Of a stretch of DNA of 7,011 nt, positions 5,953 through 7,011 are shown one piece after another (the first letter of the stretch is position 1; the number at the start of each line of letters is the position of its first letter). Under the pieces are notes generated by a model. The model worked only from the letters and a program-made list of their open reading frames with translations, did no database searches and had not been told where the DNA came from. Both the position numbers and the translations under genes were made by a program. The stretch comes from Thalassospiraceae bacterium (GTDB taxonomy: Bacteria; Pseudomonadota; Alphaproteobacteria; Rhodospirillales; Magnetovibrionaceae): assembly GCA_030638205.1 (NCBI GenBank), contig DAOWFB010000088.1, positions 1 to 7,011 on the forward strand. Reading direction: 5' to 3'.

Positions 5953-6858
5953 TTAAATAATAAATTCTTCTATTCGGTATCCTTGAGCAAACAGCACCGC
6001 ACTTAAATCTGAATGATCAATCCTGCCGCTGGCGTTATCTGCGGCAATTGGATGGGCGTGAAAGGCAATCCCCGACCCGGCGGCGCCTAACATGGGCACA
6101 TCGTTGGCACCATCGCCTATGGAAACCGTATCGCTTAAGGATAGTTTTTTCTTCGCAGCGCTTTCCAGCAGTACTTTTAATTTTGCGTCTTTGCCCAGTA
6201 TCGGCTCCATAACCTCACCCGTTAGCTTGCCATTTTTTATGCCCAGCTTGTTGCCGTATGATTTATCAAAACCAACCTCGTCTCGAACTTTATCGGTAAA
6301 ATAGGTAAATCCGCCTGAAACTAAAATAGTATGGGCACCGTTTGCTTTCATGGTTTGGACAAGGGTTTTTGCACCATTAGTTAGCTTTACCCGCTTCATT
6401 GTTTTTTCCAGAGCACCTTCATCAAGACCTTTTAGCATTGATACTCTGGCCCTTACCGCCTCTTCAAATCCCATTTCACCTTGCATGGCGCGCTGGGTTA
6501 TTTTGGCAATTTTATCTTTTAGCCCGGCAAAATCGGCTAACTCATCAAGCGTTTCAGACGTTACGATTGTGGAATCCATATCGGCTATTAGCATTTTTTT
6601 TCTTCGCCCGGCTGTCTTACCTGCGATAATATCAATGGCCACTGGCCCTTTTTCATCGATTGCCGTGCGGGCTGATGCTACCGCCTGTTGGGCAGCAAGC
6701 CCGGAAAATGCTATATCACAGGCTTTAGATGGGGCGAGCCAGTCAGGCGGTGCGGTTTCTGCGCCCAAATGGCTGAGCGCACCCCTAACACGCTGAACAA
6801 TGGCGTCAGATATTTGGGTGCGTCCCGGCGGTGCTATAATTGTTAAAACGAGGTCCAT
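5953..6858 (-). CDS. serB: Phosphoserine phosphatase (HAD superfamily)
   Basis: Hydrolyses O-phosphoserine to L-serine, the last step of the phosphorylated serine pathway, in the cytosol. I start it at the ATG 6858-6856, giving 301 residues, the usual alphaproteobacterial length. An N-terminal ACT-like region (1-75) opens MDLVLTIIAPPG, followed by the HAD domain. Motif I is DMDST (93-97), with nucleophile Asp93 and acid/base Asp95. Then come DELADFAG (105-112), motif II in VSGGF (180-184), the motif III lysine near GKDAK (222-226), and motif IV GDGAND (248-253). The frame stays open upstream to a TTG at 6978, which would add 40 residues. That extension is antisense to the conserved miaA P-loop and does not look like SerB, so I reject it. 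No good Shine-Dalgarno is visible before the chosen ATG. The gene is divergent from miaA and upstream of the GGDEF gene in a likely operon. Confidence 0.94.
   Translation of the reverse strand: MDLVLTIIAPPGRTQISDAIVQRVRGALSHLGAETAPPDWLAPSKACDIAFSGLAAQQAVASARTAIDEKGPVAIDIIAGKTAGRRKKMLIADMDSTIVTSETLDELADFAGLKDKIAKITQRAMQGEMGFEEAVRARVSMLKGLDEGALEKTMKRVKLTNGAKTLVQTMKANGAHTILVSGGFTYFTDKVRDEVGFDKSYGNKLGIKNGKLTGEVMEPILGKDAKLKVLLESAAKKKLSLSDTVSIGDGANDVPMLGAAGSGIAFHAHPIAADNASGRIDHSDLSAVLFAQGYRIEEFII
6835..6854 (+). promoter_or_regulatory. Candidate -10 box and ribosome site of miaA, inside serB
   Basis: A perfect TATAAT at 6835-6840 is followed by GAGGT at 6850-6854, five bases before the proposed miaA TTG at 6860. 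A poor -35 candidate, TTGGGT (6814-6819), sits 15 bases upstream of the box. Transcription would start near 6846, leaving a leader of only about 14 bases. All of this lies inside the first codons of serB on the other strand. Confidence 0.45.
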
Positions 6859-6859
6859 A

Positions 6860-7011
6860 TTGTCAAAAGCCGTATCAATAAAAAATTCTAAAGCGTTAAT
6901 AATCGCCGGGCCTACTGCCAGCGGTAAATCATCCTTGGCATTGGATATAGCAGAAAAGTATCCATCTACCATAATCAATGCCGATTCCCAGCAGGTCTAT
7001 CAAGAACTTTC
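6860..7011 (+). CDS. miaA: tRNA dimethylallyltransferase, N-terminal part (runs out of the window)
   Basis: MiaA transfers a dimethylallyl group to N6 of A37 in tRNAs that read codons starting with U, the first step towards ms2i6A. I read 50 codons from the TTG at 6860 to the window edge without a stop. The frame contains the P-loop GPTASGKS at residues 17-24 and the family motif INADSQQVYQEL at 39-50, where most MiaA proteins have INADSMQVYRDL. The distance from start to P-loop fits MiaA. The TTG is preceded at five bases by GAGGT (6850-6854). A GTG at 6818 is a possible in-frame alternative, but it would add an atypical N-terminus. The gene is divergent from serB, with one base between the two start codons. 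Identity is very secure from the motifs; the exact start is less so. Confidence 0.92.
   Translation, partial: MSKAVSIKNSKALIIAGPTASGKSSLALDIAEKYPSTIINADSQQVYQEL

Noticed and set aside
6350..6796. 148-codon plus-strand frame opposite serB
   Set aside because: Low-complexity Ser/Ala-rich shadow of the SerB coding strand with no ribosome site or domain.
6859..6978. N-terminal extension of SerB to a TTG at 6978 or an ATG at 6972
   Set aside because: The opposite strand encodes the conserved MiaA P-loop and INADS motif here, and the 301-residue form matches the normal SerB length and N-terminus.

Overview
The window looks like chromosomal DNA of an alphaproteobacterium with moderate GC content. 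The evidence is the gene set and order: mrp/apbC, hflK, hflC, a periplasmic Do-type protease, serB and divergent miaA. This arrangement is familiar from Alphaproteobacteria such as Rhodospirillales and Rhizobiales. The assignment is inferred from gene order and protein style, not from a database search. I see no mobile element, CRISPR array, rRNA or tRNA.

Layout. Bases 1-931 (minus strand) hold most of an Mrp/ApbC-type Fe-S carrier P-loop ATPase, whose C-terminus lies outside the window. Bases 932-1212 are a divergent, partly very AT-rich control region with a candidate mrp promoter and candidate hflK promoters. Bases 1213-3227 (plus) are the translationally coupled hflK-hflC pair. Bases 3228-3373 are a non-coding gap with a strong stem-loop. 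Bases 3374-4891 (plus) encode a secreted Do/DegP-type serine protease with two PDZ domains. On the minus strand, converging on the protease gene, are a PAS-GGDEF diguanylate cyclase (4920-5936) and, 16 bases upstream of it, serB (5953-6858). At the right edge the first 50 codons of miaA (from 6860, plus) run out of the window. Its TTG start sits one base from the serB ATG.

Function. HflK and HflC form the inner-membrane SPFH complex that modulates FtsH, and the Do protease degrades or refolds damaged periplasmic proteins, so the middle of the window is an envelope quality-control block. Mrp (Fe-S assembly), SerB (last step of serine synthesis) and MiaA (tRNA A37 prenylation) are housekeeping neighbours. 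The diguanylate cyclase is the one gene that does not belong to this housekeeping set. It keeps a full GGDEF motif and a product-inhibition site, and probably shares a transcript with serB.

No clearly new multi-gene system is visible. The most interesting points are the interlocked serB/miaA starts, the inserted cyclase, the His-rich linker in Mrp, an inverted repeat over the mrp -10 box, and a hairpin at the convergent protease/cyclase ends.
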